A stretch of 64,000 bases of DNA from Bacteroidales bacterium UBA6377 (GCA_002438805.1 DJQV01000023.1:202917-266916), one strand, 5' to 3'. Shown: positions 26,269 through 34,568, numbered from the stretch's first letter. Numbers and translations: made by a program. The notes: generated by a model from the sequence alone, not told the origin.

Positions 26269-27267
26269 ATGAAGATAGGAAACATCGACCTGGGCGAGCG
26301 CCCCCTGCTTCTCGCCCCGATGGAAGACATCACCGATGCCTCGTTCCGGCTGCTCTGCCGCGAACAGGGGGCGGACATGGTCTATACTGAGTTCATCCCC
26401 TCGGACGGGCTGATACGGGACGCCGGCAAGGCGCTGGCCAAATTGCGCACCTATGACGAAGAAGCCCCCGTGGGCATACAGATCTACGGGCACATCCCCG
26501 AATCGATGGTAGAAGCCGCCCGCATGGCAGACAGGGCCGCAGAACTCGTCGGGGGCCACGGGGCGGACGTGATAGACATCAACTTCGGCTGCCCGGTGAC
26601 CAAGATCGCAGGGCGCGGTGCCGGATCCGGAATGATGCGCTGCCCCGACAAGATGGTGGCCATCACCAAAGCGGTCGTAGAAGCGGTGGGCAAGCCGGTC
26701 ACTGTCAAGACCCGCCTCGGATGGGACGACAACTCCAAGATAATAGTAGAGCTTGCCGAGCGCCTGCAGGACGTGGGCATCAGCGCCCTCACGGTGCATG
26801 GACGCACACGCTGCCAGATGTACAAGGGCGCAGCCGACTGGACCCTTATCGGGGAAATCAAGAACAACCCCCGCATGCACATCCCCGTCATAGGCAACGG
26901 GGACATCACCGACGGTCCCTCCGCCGCAGAGGCTTTCAGCCGCTACGGGGTGGACGGAATTATGATAGGCCGGGCCACTTTCGGCCATCCATGGATATTC
27001 CGGGAGATCAAATACTGGCTGGAGCACGGGGAGGCGATGCCGGAGCCGTCCGTAAGGGAGAAGGTCGAACTGGCCAGGCGCCACCTTGCCCTCTCCCTGG
27101 AGCAGAAAGGAGAGCCGAGGGGCATCTATGAGATGCGCCGTCACCTTTCCTGCTACTTCAAGGGGCTGCCGGATTTCAAGGAGACCCGCATGAAGATGGT
27201 CACCACCCTCGACAAGGACGAACTTTACTCCATTTTGGATTATATTTGCACGCGATATGACGATTGA
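26269..27267 (+). CDS. dusB: tRNA-dihydrouridine synthase (DusB-type)
   Basis: A 332-residue flavoenzyme that reduces specific uridines in the tRNA D-loop. It begins PLLLAPMEDITDASFR, has the NFGCPVTKIAGRGAGSG motif whose Cys is the catalytic acid, the HGRTRCQMYKGAADW stretch, and the FMN phosphate motifs VIGNGDITDG and GIMIGRATFG. The long open frame upstream of 26269 is the shadow of the divergent aminopeptidase, so the ATG behind the -7 box is the start. lpxK overlaps the last 11 bases. Confidence 0.94.
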   Translation: MKIGNIDLGERPLLLAPMEDITDASFRLLCREQGADMVYTEFIPSDGLIRDAGKALAKLRTYDEEAPVGIQIYGHIPESMVEAARMADRAAELVGGHGADVIDINFGCPVTKIAGRGAGSGMMRCPDKMVAITKAVVEAVGKPVTVKTRLGWDDNSKIIVELAERLQDVGISALTVHGRTRCQMYKGAADWTLIGEIKNNPRMHIPVIGNGDITDGPSAAEAFSRYGVDGIMIGRATFGHPWIFREIKYWLEHGEAMPEPSVREKVELARRHLALSLEQKGEPRGIYEMRRHLSCYFKGLPDFKETRMKMVTTLDKDELYSILDYICTRYDD

Positions 27268-28396
27268 CAGGATTATACTTTTCCCATATTACCTTGTACT
27301 CAGGCTCAGGGACAATTTCTACAGAAAACGCGGCGCCAGGACATTCACCCCGGATGTGCCGTCCGTGTGCGTGGGCAACATCACCGCCGGCGGCACAGGC
27401 AAGACTCCCCATGTCGAGCTGATACTCAGGATGCTTCTCGGGAGCCCAGAGTGGAAGGACAAGAACATTGCAGTGCTCTCCAGAGGCTACATGCGGGAAA
27501 GTAAAGGCTTTCAGCAGGTTACAAAAGACGGCAGCGCAGCTCTTTTTGGGGATGAACCGGTGCAGATAAAGAAGAAGTTTCCCGAGGTTACGGTAGTTGT
27601 GGACAAGAACAGGGTCGAGGGCTGCACGCTTCTGTGTGATCCTTCAAGGCTCAACTCCAAGCGTTATTCCAAATGTTGGGACAAGAATCTTCCCGAGGCG
27701 GACTACATAGTGCTCGACGATGCTTTCCAATACCGCAAACTCCGTCCCGCGCTGAGTGTGGTACTTGTTGACTGGAGCAGGCCGGTGTCGCGTGACAGCC
27801 TGCTTCCGTTCGGCAGGCTCCGCGACCTCAAAGAGAGACTGTTCGACGCGGATGCGGTCATCGTGACCAAATGTCCTCCGGATCTTGATGATAACGCCAA
27901 GGCCGGGTTTGTCCTCTCCCAGGGCTTTGAATCATACGATCCGGTGACATGCAGCGCCGCCGCTCCGGGAGGGGAGAGACGGACCGTGCTTTTCACCAGT
28001 ATAAGTTATGCGCAGATACACGGGGTCTATCCGGAGACGGAGCCCAGATATGTATATGCCAAGAAAGCTATTCTCGTCAGCGGCATCGCAAAGGACGCGC
28101 CGCTCCGCAACTACCTGAGCGACTTCTACAAGATAGCAAAGCGCTTCTGCTTCCCGGACCATCACAAATACAGCTGGTCGGACATCAACTCCATAAAGTC
28201 CGCCCTGCGCAAGAACCCGACCGCCGCCATCATCACCACGGAGAAGGACGTCCAGAGGCTGCTTGACTTCAGCGGTATGCCGCCTGAGATCCGTCAGAGA
28301 CTGCTGGTGGCCCCGATAGAAGCAAAATTCCTCTCCGAGAGGGAGAGGAATCTGTTCTGTGATATGATCACCGGCCTCAAGGCTATACGGTCATGA
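27257..28396 (+). CDS. lpxK: Tetraacyldisaccharide 4'-kinase
   Basis: LpxK phosphorylates the lipid A precursor at the 4' position at the inner membrane. The 379-residue protein has the P-loop GNITAGGTGKTPHVE, an N-terminal hydrophobic stretch IILFPYYLVLRLRDNFYRKR that serves as membrane anchor, and the kinase motifs VLDDAFQYRKL and DHHKYSW. It overlaps dusB by 11 bases (ATG inside the end of dusB), which implies coupled translation of two functionally unrelated genes. The end overlaps frr by 14 bases on the other strand. Confidence 0.95.
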   Translation: MTIDRIILFPYYLVLRLRDNFYRKRGARTFTPDVPSVCVGNITAGGTGKTPHVELILRMLLGSPEWKDKNIAVLSRGYMRESKGFQQVTKDGSAALFGDEPVQIKKKFPEVTVVVDKNRVEGCTLLCDPSRLNSKRYSKCWDKNLPEADYIVLDDAFQYRKLRPALSVVLVDWSRPVSRDSLLPFGRLRDLKERLFDADAVIVTKCPPDLDDNAKAGFVLSQGFESYDPVTCSAAAPGGERRTVLFTSISYAQIHGVYPETEPRYVYAKKAILVSGIAKDAPLRNYLSDFYKIAKRFCFPDHHKYSWSDINSIKSALRKNPTAAIITTEKDVQRLLDFSGMPPEIRQRLLVAPIEAKFLSERERNLFCDMITGLKAIRS

Positions 28397-28952
28397 TGTC
28401 CTTTTCCTTGGCTGACACGAGTTCGTCCACTGCCTTCACCTTCTTGTCGGTGAGTTTCTGAATCTCGCCTTCGGCCTCTTTCTGGGTGTCCTCAGGGAGT
28501 CCGTCGTTCTTCTGGGCCTTCTTCAGCAGGTCCATCCCGTCACGGCGTGCGTTGCGCACCACGATTTTGGCATTTTCTCCGGCGGCCTTGGCTTTCTTGA
28601 TGAGTTCCTTGCGGCGGTCTTCTGTCAGTGCGGGCACCGTGCAGCGGATGACTTCCCCGTTGTTCTGCGGGGTGAAGCCGAGGTTGGCGTCGATGATGGC
28701 CTTCTCGATCTTCGGAATCATGTTCTTCTCCCATGGCTGGATGGCAAGTGTCTTTGCATCGGGGGCGGTGATTGAGGCGACCTGCGGGACCGGTGTCGGC
28801 GTGCCGTAGTAGTCAACGGTCACATTGTTGAAAATCAATGGGTTTGCCTTGCCTACCCTGAACGACTTGAGGTCTTCTTCGAGGTAGCGTACGGCCTCGT
28901 CCATCTTGGACTCGACCTGGTTGATGATTTCGATAGCTTTATCTGTCAACAT
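28383..28952 (-). CDS. frr: Ribosome recycling factor
   Basis: 189 residues, close to the usual 185. RRF splits the post-termination ribosome together with EF-G. The sequence shows the family core MDEAVRYLEEDLKSFRVGKANP, VDYYGTPTPVPQVASI and the long C-terminal helix with RRDGMDLLKKAQKNDGLPED. It is 12 bases downstream of pyrH, a gene order (pyrH-frr) conserved across bacteria. Confidence 0.97.
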   Translation of the reverse strand: MLTDKAIEIINQVESKMDEAVRYLEEDLKSFRVGKANPLIFNNVTVDYYGTPTPVPQVASITAPDAKTLAIQPWEKNMIPKIEKAIIDANLGFTPQNNGEVIRCTVPALTEDRRKELIKKAKAAGENAKIVVRNARRDGMDLLKKAQKNDGLPEDTQKEAEGEIQKLTDKKVKAVDELVSAKEKDIMTV

Positions 28953-28964
28953 TGTCTTGTGTGT

Positions 28965-29663
28965 TTATGCGTGTACTGTCGTGCCTATCTTCTCACCGTT
29001 GAGGACTCTGGCCAGATTGCCCTTCTCTTCCACGTTGAACACTATGATAGGTACCGGGCCCTGTTCGCAGAGGGCGAATGCCGTAGCGTCCATGACCTTG
29101 AGGTGGTCGGAGAGGGCTTTTGTGAAGGTGAGTTCCTCGTACTTTACGGCATCCGGATGCTTCTCCGGGTCGGCGGTGTAGACCCCGTCCACCCTTGTCC
29201 CCTTGAGCAGGGCGTCCGCCCCGATTTCAAGGGCACGGAGCGCCGCCCCGGAGTCGGTGGTGAAGAACGGGTTGCCGGTGCCTCCCGAGATCAGGGCTAC
29301 CCCTCCCTCTTCGAGCAGGGAGACCACTTCTTCTTTTCTATAATAATGTGCGATAGGTGTCATCGGGGTGGCTGTGAACACTTCGGCTTTCAGGCCCTCG
29401 GATCTAATTGCGCAGGCGAGGCCGAGGGAGTTGATCACCGTGGCGAGCATGCCCATGCGGTCGCCTGTGATCCTGTCGAATCCGGAACCCAGCCCCTGGA
29501 GCCCGCGGAAAATGTTGCCGCCTCCGTTGACTACGGCGACCTGATGCCCGGCCTTCACCGCGGCTGCTATTTCTTTTGCGTATCTTATCAGGCTTTCTGA
29601 ATCAATGCCCTTGCCTGACGGGCCTCCGAGGCTTTCGCCGCTAAGTTTCAGCAATACTCTCAT
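28965..29663 (-). CDS. pyrH: UMP kinase
   Basis: The 232-residue amino-acid-kinase-fold enzyme makes UDP from UMP. Motifs include VLLKLSGESLGG at the N-terminus, VVNGGGNIFRG for phosphate binding, ISGGTGNPFFTTDSGAALRA and KGTRVDGVYTADPEKHPDA. The start at 29663 (MRVLLKLSGES) is preferred over an upstream in-frame start at 29684, because it is the family start and lies 18 bases after the -7 box. Confidence 0.96.
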   Translation of the reverse strand: MRVLLKLSGESLGGPSGKGIDSESLIRYAKEIAAAVKAGHQVAVVNGGGNIFRGLQGLGSGFDRITGDRMGMLATVINSLGLACAIRSEGLKAEVFTATPMTPIAHYYRKEEVVSLLEEGGVALISGGTGNPFFTTDSGAALRALEIGADALLKGTRVDGVYTADPEKHPDAVKYEELTFTKALSDHLKVMDATAFALCEQGPVPIIVFNVEEKGNLARVLNGEKIGTTVHA

Positions 29664-29681
29664 ATCCGAATGTTTGGAAAA

Positions 29682-29712
29682 CAAATGTATTTGAAAATTA
29701 TGAAACTTGCAA
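29682..29712 (-). promoter_or_regulatory. Promoter of pyrH-frr
   Basis: On the minus strand TTG (29710-29712) precedes the -7 box TACATTTG (29682-29689) by 20 bases, and the start codon follows 18 bases later. Confidence 0.6.
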
Positions 29713-29721
29713 GATTAGAAT

Positions 29722-29729
29722 TATATTTG
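29722..29729 (+). promoter_or_regulatory. -7 box for the cytochrome b gene
   Basis: TATATTTG, 31 bases before the ATG at 29761; no -33 element at the standard spacing. Confidence 0.5.
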
Positions 29730-29760
29730 CAGCCCCGTACAACGATTAAATATTGTAACA

Positions 29761-30486
29761 ATGTTCATATTCAATTCTTCGATCGGCAAGAAATTCATCC
29801 AGGCGGTGAGCGGAGCTTTCCTCATCCTGTTCCTGCTTCTGCACGGTACCATCAACTTCTTCTCCGTGATTGATTCGTTCACGGGCAAATTCGGCGTCTG
29901 CGCTGCGGACGACAAACTTTTCAGCGCGGGAGACGGCCTCTTCAAGCTCGGCTGCGACTTCATGTCCACTCCGGGGATCACCATCATGGTACCGATTCTG
30001 GCCCTCGGCTTCCTTGTGCACATCGTGTACGGCTGCTGGCTTACCGCCAAGAACATCTCTGCGCGCGGAGGATACAAGCGCTATGAGGTGGCCTCCAGAG
30101 CTGCCACTGATTCGTGGTCTGCACGCAATATGTTCGTGCTCGGCATCGTCATCCTCGGCGTGCTCTTCTTCCATCTCTTCCATTTCTGGGCGAAGATGCA
30201 GCTTCCCGAACTGTTCGGCATAGGCAATTACGAAGACAACCCTTATCTGCTGCTGACCACGGTGTTCGGCAACTGGTGGGTGCTCGCGATATATCTCGTA
30301 TGGTTTGCGGCCATCTGGTTCCACCTCTCACACGGCTTCTGGAGCATGTTCCAGACTGTGGGCTGGGACGGAAGCGTCTGGTTCAAGCGCGTCAAAGTGA
30401 TAGGCGTCGTAGTGGTCACCATCATCTGCCTCCTCTTTGTCTCCGTGGCCATCAACGCTTTCGTGCAGGCCAACTTTATCGCCTGA
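29761..30486 (+). CDS. Succinate dehydrogenase/fumarate reductase cytochrome b subunit
   Basis: 241 residues with five membrane spans, matching the Bacteroidota SdhC/FrdC type that carries two b haems and the quinone site. Candidate haem-ligand histidines sit in LLLLHGTINFF, GFLVHIVYG, FFHLFHFW and WFHLSHGFW. The subunit anchors the flavoprotein and Fe-S subunits to the inner membrane. Those subunits (sdhA/frdA, sdhB/frdB) normally follow directly but are absent: rplM comes next. The frame is intact and the protein looks full-length, so the gene is probably functional and its partners lie elsewhere. Confidence 0.9.
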   Translation: MFIFNSSIGKKFIQAVSGAFLILFLLLHGTINFFSVIDSFTGKFGVCAADDKLFSAGDGLFKLGCDFMSTPGITIMVPILALGFLVHIVYGCWLTAKNISARGGYKRYEVASRAATDSWSARNMFVLGIVILGVLFFHLFHFWAKMQLPELFGIGNYEDNPYLLLTTVFGNWWVLAIYLVWFAAIWFHLSHGFWSMFQTVGWDGSVWFKRVKVIGVVVVTIICLLFVSVAINAFVQANFIA

Positions 30487-30499
30487 GTGTAAGGAAGTT

Positions 30500-30530
30500 T
30501 TTGATTTGACAAAATATTTACGTATCTTTG
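30500..30530 (+). promoter_or_regulatory. Promoter of the rplM-rpsI operon
   Basis: TTTG (30500-30503), 19 bases, then TATCTTTG (30523-30530): a full match to the -33/-7 pattern of the phylum. Confidence 0.75.
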
Positions 30531-30564
30531 CGACCCCTATTTTGTGTAGGGATCGCAATTTTTT
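30530..30564 (+). promoter_or_regulatory. Leader hairpin with T run before rplM (possible attenuator)
   Basis: GCGA-C-CCCTA (30530-30539) pairs with TAGGG-A-TCGC (30547-30556), one C/A mismatch, seven-base loop, followed by AATTTTTT. It resembles an intrinsic terminator placed 25 bases before the rplM start. The transcription start may fall inside the left arm, which would shorten the stem. Confidence 0.45.
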
Positions 30565-30588
30565 ATTAACTATTTTAAGATCAAGACA

Positions 30589-31041
30589 GTGGACACACAA
30601 AGCTACAAGACAGTATCGCTCAACGCGGCGACTGTGGACAAGAAGTGGGTTGTCATTGACGCGACAGATCTCGCGCTTGGTCGTCTTGCGTCCCGTGTGG
30701 CGCTTGTCCTCAGGGGCAAGACCAAGCCGGGCTACACTCCTCACGTGGACTGCGGTGACAATGTCATCGTTGTCAATGCTGAGAAAGTCGCCCTCGGTGG
30801 CAAGAAGATGACCGATCGTGTTTACGTTCGTTACACCGGATATCCAGGTGGACAGCGTTTCACGACTCCGAAAGAGATCCTCGCGACTCGACCTGCTGAG
30901 CTCGTCAGGAGAGCAGTGAAGGGTATGCTCCCTAAGACACGTCTTGGTGCGGATCTGCTCAACAACCTGCATGTATATGCAGGCCCGGAGCATCCTCATC
31001 AGGCACAGACCCCTAAAGAAATCAAGTTGGACGAAATTTAA
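30589..31041 (+). CDS. rplM: Ribosomal protein L13
   Basis: 150 residues; large-subunit assembly protein. The core is clear: WVVIDATDLALGRLASRVALVLRGK, HVDCGDNVIVVNAEK, YVRYTGYPGGQR, VKGMLPKTRLG. The start is a GTG (30589) since it is the only start that includes the SYKTVSLNAATVDKKW beginning seen in this phylum. rpsI follows after nine bases, the universal rplM-rpsI pair. Confidence 0.97.
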   Translation: MDTQSYKTVSLNAATVDKKWVVIDATDLALGRLASRVALVLRGKTKPGYTPHVDCGDNVIVVNAEKVALGGKKMTDRVYVRYTGYPGGQRFTTPKEILATRPAELVRRAVKGMLPKTRLGADLLNNLHVYAGPEHPHQAQTPKEIKLDEI

Positions 31042-31050
31042 ACAGAGCAA

Positions 31051-31440
31051 ATGGAACAGACACACGCCCTTGGAAGACGTAAGACAGCTGTAGCTCGCGT
31101 TTATCTCACTCCAGGCAAAGGCAACATCACGATCAACGGCCGTGCTCTCGAGGTTTATTTTCCTCTCGAGTCGCTTCAGTATGTTGTGAACCAGCCGTTT
31201 GAAGTTACCGGCACTCTCGGCCAGTTCGATGTCAAGGTCACCCTCGTGGGAGGCGGCATCAAGGGACAGGCTGAGGCTGTGCGTCTCGGTATCGCCCGCG
31301 CCCTCAGTGAGCTTGACAGAGAAGCATATCGTGCTGTGCTCAAGTCTGCCGGTTTCCTCACCCGCGATTCCCGCGAGGTTGAGCGCAAGAAGCCTGGTCA
31401 GCCTGGTGCACGCCGCCGCTTCCAGTTCAGCAAACGTTAG
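31051..31440 (+). CDS. rpsI: Ribosomal protein S9
   Basis: 129 residues with the normal S9 pattern: ALGRRKTAVARVYL near the N-terminus, GGGIKGQAEAVRLGIARAL in the middle and a basic tail ending KPGQPGARRRFQFSKR, which in the ribosome reaches the P-site tRNA anticodon. Confidence 0.97.
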   Translation: MEQTHALGRRKTAVARVYLTPGKGNITINGRALEVYFPLESLQYVVNQPFEVTGTLGQFDVKVTLVGGGIKGQAEAVRLGIARALSELDREAYRAVLKSAGFLTRDSREVERKKPGQPGARRRFQFSKR

Positions 31441-31596
31441 TATTATAAAGCTGATTACGGCACAGCCCGGTTTGAAACCGCTCCCGAAGGAGGGTTGCCG
31501 TGCTGCGGAAAAGGCCGGAGACCGGTCAGACCGTTACTCCGCCTTGAAGAAAAGAGACCCCGTAAGGGGACAGTTTACAAAAACAGAAACAGACAG
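31441..31596 (+). ncRNA. Structured mRNA leader upstream of rpsB (candidate autoregulatory element)
   Basis: The 156-base gap folds locally into a three-way junction: the closing stem ACGGCA (31457-31462) with TGCCGT (31496-31501) encloses the hairpins 31468-31480 (CGGTT/AACCG) and 31481-31492 (CTCC, loop CGAA, GGAG). Two further hairpins follow: 31516-31541 (CGGAG/CTCCG with inner CGGT/ACCG) and 31558-31569 (CCCC, GNRA loop GTAA, GGGG). No -7 box is seen in the gap, so it is probably intercistronic. The position suggests feedback control by S2, as known for other ribosomal operons; that role is inference. Confidence 0.55.
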
Positions 31597-32403
31597 ATGT
31601 CAAGAACAAATTTCCAGGAATTGCTTGATGCAGGTGTTCACTTCGGCCATCTGGCCAGGAAGTGGAATCCTAAGATGGCTCCGTATATCTTCGACCAGAA
31701 GAACGGTATCCACATCATCGACCTGCACAAGACTATCGGCAAGATAGACGAGGCCGCCGAGGAGATGAAGCAGCTTGCAAAGTCAGGCCGCAAGATCCTC
31801 TTCGTCGCCACCAAGAAACAGGCAAAGGACATTGTAAAAGAGAAGGCAGCCGAAGTGAATATGCCTTCCATCACCGAGCGTTGGGCCGGTGGTATGCTCA
31901 CCAACTTCCCGACCATCCGCAAGGCCATCAAGAAGATGTCCGTCATCGACAAGATGAAGGAAGACGGAACTTTCGACAAGCTCGCCAAGAGGGAGCGTCT
32001 CCAAATTGACCGCCAGAGGGCCAAGCTCGAGAAGAACCTCGGTTCCATCCGTGACATGAGCCGTCTTCCGTCAGCGCTTTTCGTAGTCGATGTCCAGAAG
32101 GAGGCCAACGCGGTCAAGGAGGCTAATCGTCTCAATATTCCGGTATTCGCAATGGTTGATACTTGTTGCGATCCTACCCCTATTGATTATGTGATACCGG
32201 CAAATGACGATGCCGTAAACTCCATAGACTACGTTGTGAGCGTACTCTGCAAAGCTATCGAGGAGGGACTTGCCGAGCGCAAGCTTGAGAAGGACAAGGA
32301 AGCATCCGAGGAGGTCGGCGAAGAGAAGCCGGCAGCAGCCCGCAAGCTCCGTGCCCGCAAGGGAGCCCCGAAAGCCGAGGAGGTCGAGGTGAAGTCCGAG
32401 TAA
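31597..32403 (+). CDS. rpsB: Ribosomal protein S2
   Basis: 268 residues, slightly long because of a charged C-terminal tail (EEVGEEKPAAARKLRARKG). The core has LLDAGVHFGHLARKWNPKMAPYIF, ILFVATKKQAKDIV, WAGGMLTNFPTIRKAI and VFAMVDTCCDPTPIDYVIPANDDA. ATG 31597 begins the usual MSRTNFQELL; an in-frame start at 31495 would run through the structured leader. tsf follows after 27 bases, the universal rpsB-tsf order. Confidence 0.97.
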   Translation: MSRTNFQELLDAGVHFGHLARKWNPKMAPYIFDQKNGIHIIDLHKTIGKIDEAAEEMKQLAKSGRKILFVATKKQAKDIVKEKAAEVNMPSITERWAGGMLTNFPTIRKAIKKMSVIDKMKEDGTFDKLAKRERLQIDRQRAKLEKNLGSIRDMSRLPSALFVVDVQKEANAVKEANRLNIPVFAMVDTCCDPTPIDYVIPANDDAVNSIDYVVSVLCKAIEEGLAERKLEKDKEASEEVGEEKPAAARKLRARKGAPKAEEVEVKSE

Positions 32404-32430
32404 GTTCCATTTATATAGACAATTACGAAT

Positions 32431-33426
32431 ATGGCAATTACAGCAGCAGACGTAATGAAATTACGTAAAATGACTTCTGCGGGAATGATGGACTGCAAGA
32501 AGGCTCTTGAGGAAGCCGCAGGCGACTTCAACAAGGCCATCGACATCATCCGTGAGAAGGGAAAGCTTGTGGCCGCCAAGAGGGCTGACCGCGAGACTTC
32601 CGAGGGTGCGGTAAAGGCACGTGTATCCGGCGACAAGGGCATCCTCGTATGCCTTGGTTGCGAGACTGACTTCGTGAGCCGCAATTCGGATTTCCAGAAT
32701 CTCGCCGAGGCTATCGCTGACGTGGCCATTGCGCAGTGCCCTGCCGATCTCGAGGCCCTCAAGGCCTGCAAGATGCCTGACGGATATACCGTCCAGGAGG
32801 CTGTCGAGGCTCAGACCGGCAAGACCGGAGAGAAGCATGTCCTTGCTTACTATGCTCTTGTCGAGGCTCCTTTCGTGGTCCAGTATGTACACAAGATCAA
32901 CGGTAAGCTTGGCGCTCTCGTAGGCTTCAACAAGCCTGTTCCTGAGGAACTGGCAAAAGGCGTGGTCATGCAGGTCGCATCCATGAACCCTGTTGCCATC
33001 TCTGCGGAGGACTGCCCTAAGGACGTGCTCGACAACGAGTATCAAGTGGCTGTCCAGAAGACCAAGGAAGAGCAGGTTCAGAAGGCGATTGATGCAGCTC
33101 TCAAGAAGGCCGGCATCAATCCTGCCCACGTGGACAGCGAAGAGCACATCGAGTCCAACACCTCCAAGGGTTGGCTCACTCCGGAGCAGGCTGCCAAGGC
33201 CCGTGAGATCATAAAGACCGTAGGCGAGCAGAAGGCTGCCAACCTCCCGGAGCAGATGATCGAGAACATCGCCAAAGGACGTGTGCAGAAGTTCCTCAAG
33301 GAGCAGACGCTTCTCGAGCAGGAATACCAGATGAGTGATGACAAGGTTTCCGTGAAGGACGCTCTCGCAGCTGCCGACAAGGACATCAGGATCCTCGCTT
33401 TCAAGCGTTTCTCACTCAACGACTAA
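32431..33426 (+). CDS. tsf: Translation elongation factor Ts
   Basis: 331 residues; nucleotide exchange factor for EF-Tu. The N-terminal UBA-like domain reads VMKLRKMTSAGMMDCKKALEEAAGD, followed by KGKLVAAKRADRETSEG and the TDFVSRNSDF motif at the EF-Tu interface. It is longer than the E. coli protein (283) because of an insert and extra helices in the C-terminal half, as usual in this phylum. A strong terminator follows. Confidence 0.97.
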   Translation: MAITAADVMKLRKMTSAGMMDCKKALEEAAGDFNKAIDIIREKGKLVAAKRADRETSEGAVKARVSGDKGILVCLGCETDFVSRNSDFQNLAEAIADVAIAQCPADLEALKACKMPDGYTVQEAVEAQTGKTGEKHVLAYYALVEAPFVVQYVHKINGKLGALVGFNKPVPEELAKGVVMQVASMNPVAISAEDCPKDVLDNEYQVAVQKTKEEQVQKAIDAALKKAGINPAHVDSEEHIESNTSKGWLTPEQAAKAREIIKTVGEQKAANLPEQMIENIAKGRVQKFLKEQTLLEQEYQMSDDKVSVKDALAAADKDIRILAFKRFSLND

Positions 33427-33446
33427 TATTTTAGAATGTATGGAGG

Positions 33447-33483
33447 GGAGGGAAGTCTTTTACGGATTTTCCCTCCTTTTTTT
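33447..33483 (+). terminator. Rho-independent terminator after tsf
   Basis: GGAGGGAA (33447-33454) pairs with TTCCCTCC (33469-33476) around a 14-base loop, followed by seven T. Confidence 0.88.
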
Positions 33484-33518
33484 ATGTGGTTCGTGATTTC
33501 ATATTGGAGATCAATGAT

Positions 33519-34031
33519 ATGAAGAAATTATTTTTGACTTTATGTGCTGCCGTGATTTGCCTGGCAGCAGGTGCTCAGGCCAATGTCGGTTACAGGCAAG
33601 GCTACCGCGGTAGCGTTGAGCTTGAGAACATGGTTCTTGTCAACAAGGCCCCTGACAACATGTCCGGAATATCCCTTGTGACTTCTCACGGCTACAGTTT
33701 CGGCAACGGGGTTTTTCTCGGTGGCGGTCTGGCTCTTACTACGGAGCTGCGCTACAGGGATTTCGACAGAGCCATGATATTCGGCGAGGGGAAGTACAAT
33801 TTTATATACTCTACCGTCAGCCCTTACGTGCGCCTTCGCACCGGGCTTGAGTTTGACAACTGGAGCACAGAAAAGATAGGCGTGTTCTTCTCTCCTGCCG
33901 TAGGCGTGGACTTCTCACGTTTTACGATGAGTCTTTCCTATCGCCTGTCCAGTTCACAATGGTATGACTCCGGTGTACTTAATATCAACAGGGAGAACTG
34001 GCTTACCTGCTCATTCGGTATTTATTTCTAA
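33519..34031 (+). CDS. Small secreted beta-rich protein, probably outer-membrane barrel
   Basis: 170 residues with a signal peptide (MKKLFLTLCAAVICLAAGAQA) and then alternating beta-strand sequence with many Gly/Tyr/Phe residues (GYRQGYRGSVELENMVL, YNFIYSTVSPYVRLRTGLEF, FTMSLSYRLSSSQWYDSG) ending in an aromatic C-terminus (FGIYF), typical of small eight-stranded outer-membrane barrels. Function unknown. The ATG at 33519 is chosen since it starts the signal peptide. It lies right after the tsf terminator; no clear -7 box is seen. The end overlaps ispF by four bases. Confidence 0.72.
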   Translation: MKKLFLTLCAAVICLAAGAQANVGYRQGYRGSVELENMVLVNKAPDNMSGISLVTSHGYSFGNGVFLGGGLALTTELRYRDFDRAMIFGEGKYNFIYSTVSPYVRLRTGLEFDNWSTEKIGVFFSPAVGVDFSRFTMSLSYRLSSSQWYDSGVLNINRENWLTCSFGIYF

Positions 34032-34507
34032 TCGTGCTTGAGAAGCACGACAGCCCATACTTCACATCCTTCGCCCCGGCCCACAAAGCCGAGGCGTTCT
34101 GTTGTTGTGGCCTTGATGCTGACCCTGCCGGCCTCAACGTCCATCAGGCGGGCAAGTTCTTTCCGCATCAGCGGTATATAGGAGGCGAGTTTAGGTGCCT
34201 GCAGGGCTATGGTGATGTCGGCGTTGCCGATTGTCCATCCGTCTTTGCTTATCATGGACATCACGCGTTCCAGCAGGCGTCGGCTGTCTATTCCCCTGAA
34301 CTCTTCTGATGAGTCGGGAAAGTGCTTTCCTATGTCCCCGAGCGCGAGGGCGCCGAGGATGGCGTCGCACAGGGCATGAATGGCCACATCCCCGTCCGAA
34401 TGGGCCACGAAGCCGAATTCTGATCTTATGTCCACTCCACCCAGCCGCATCGGCAGCCCGGATGCAAGCGCGTGCACATCATATCCTTGTCCAATCCGTA
34501 TATCCAT
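34028..34507 (-). CDS. ispF: 2-C-methyl-D-erythritol 2,4-cyclodiphosphate synthase
   Basis: The fifth MEP-pathway enzyme, 159 residues, forming MEcPP from CDP-ME phosphate. The metal ligands Asp10 and His12 are in IRIGQGYDVHAL; the AHSDGDVAIHALCDAILGA motif and the C-terminal ATTTERLGFVGRGEG motif complete the family signature. The start at 34507 gives the standard N-terminus; an upstream in-frame start would lie before the -7 box at 34513-34520. Confidence 0.96.
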   Translation of the reverse strand: MDIRIGQGYDVHALASGLPMRLGGVDIRSEFGFVAHSDGDVAIHALCDAILGALALGDIGKHFPDSSEEFRGIDSRRLLERVMSMISKDGWTIGNADITIALQAPKLASYIPLMRKELARLMDVEAGRVSIKATTTERLGFVGRGEGCEVWAVVLLKHD

Positions 34508-34512
34508 GGAAG

Positions 34513-34520
34513 CAAAAATA
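34513..34520 (-). promoter_or_regulatory. -7 box for ispF
   Basis: TATTTTTG on the minus strand, ending five bases before the start codon. Confidence 0.55.
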
Positions 34521-34554
34521 GGAACTGTTTCGGAAAAATCCGAAAACAATTTCT

Positions 34555-34562
34555 TAATTTTG
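34555..34562 (+). promoter_or_regulatory. -7 box for the small membrane protein-mutL operon
   Basis: TAATTTTG, ending six bases before the ATG at 34569. Confidence 0.55.
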
Positions 34563-34568
34563 TGAATT

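Noticed and set aside
26254..27144. 296-codon frame antisense to dusB
   Set aside because: dusB is certain by motif; the antisense frame has no recognisable features.
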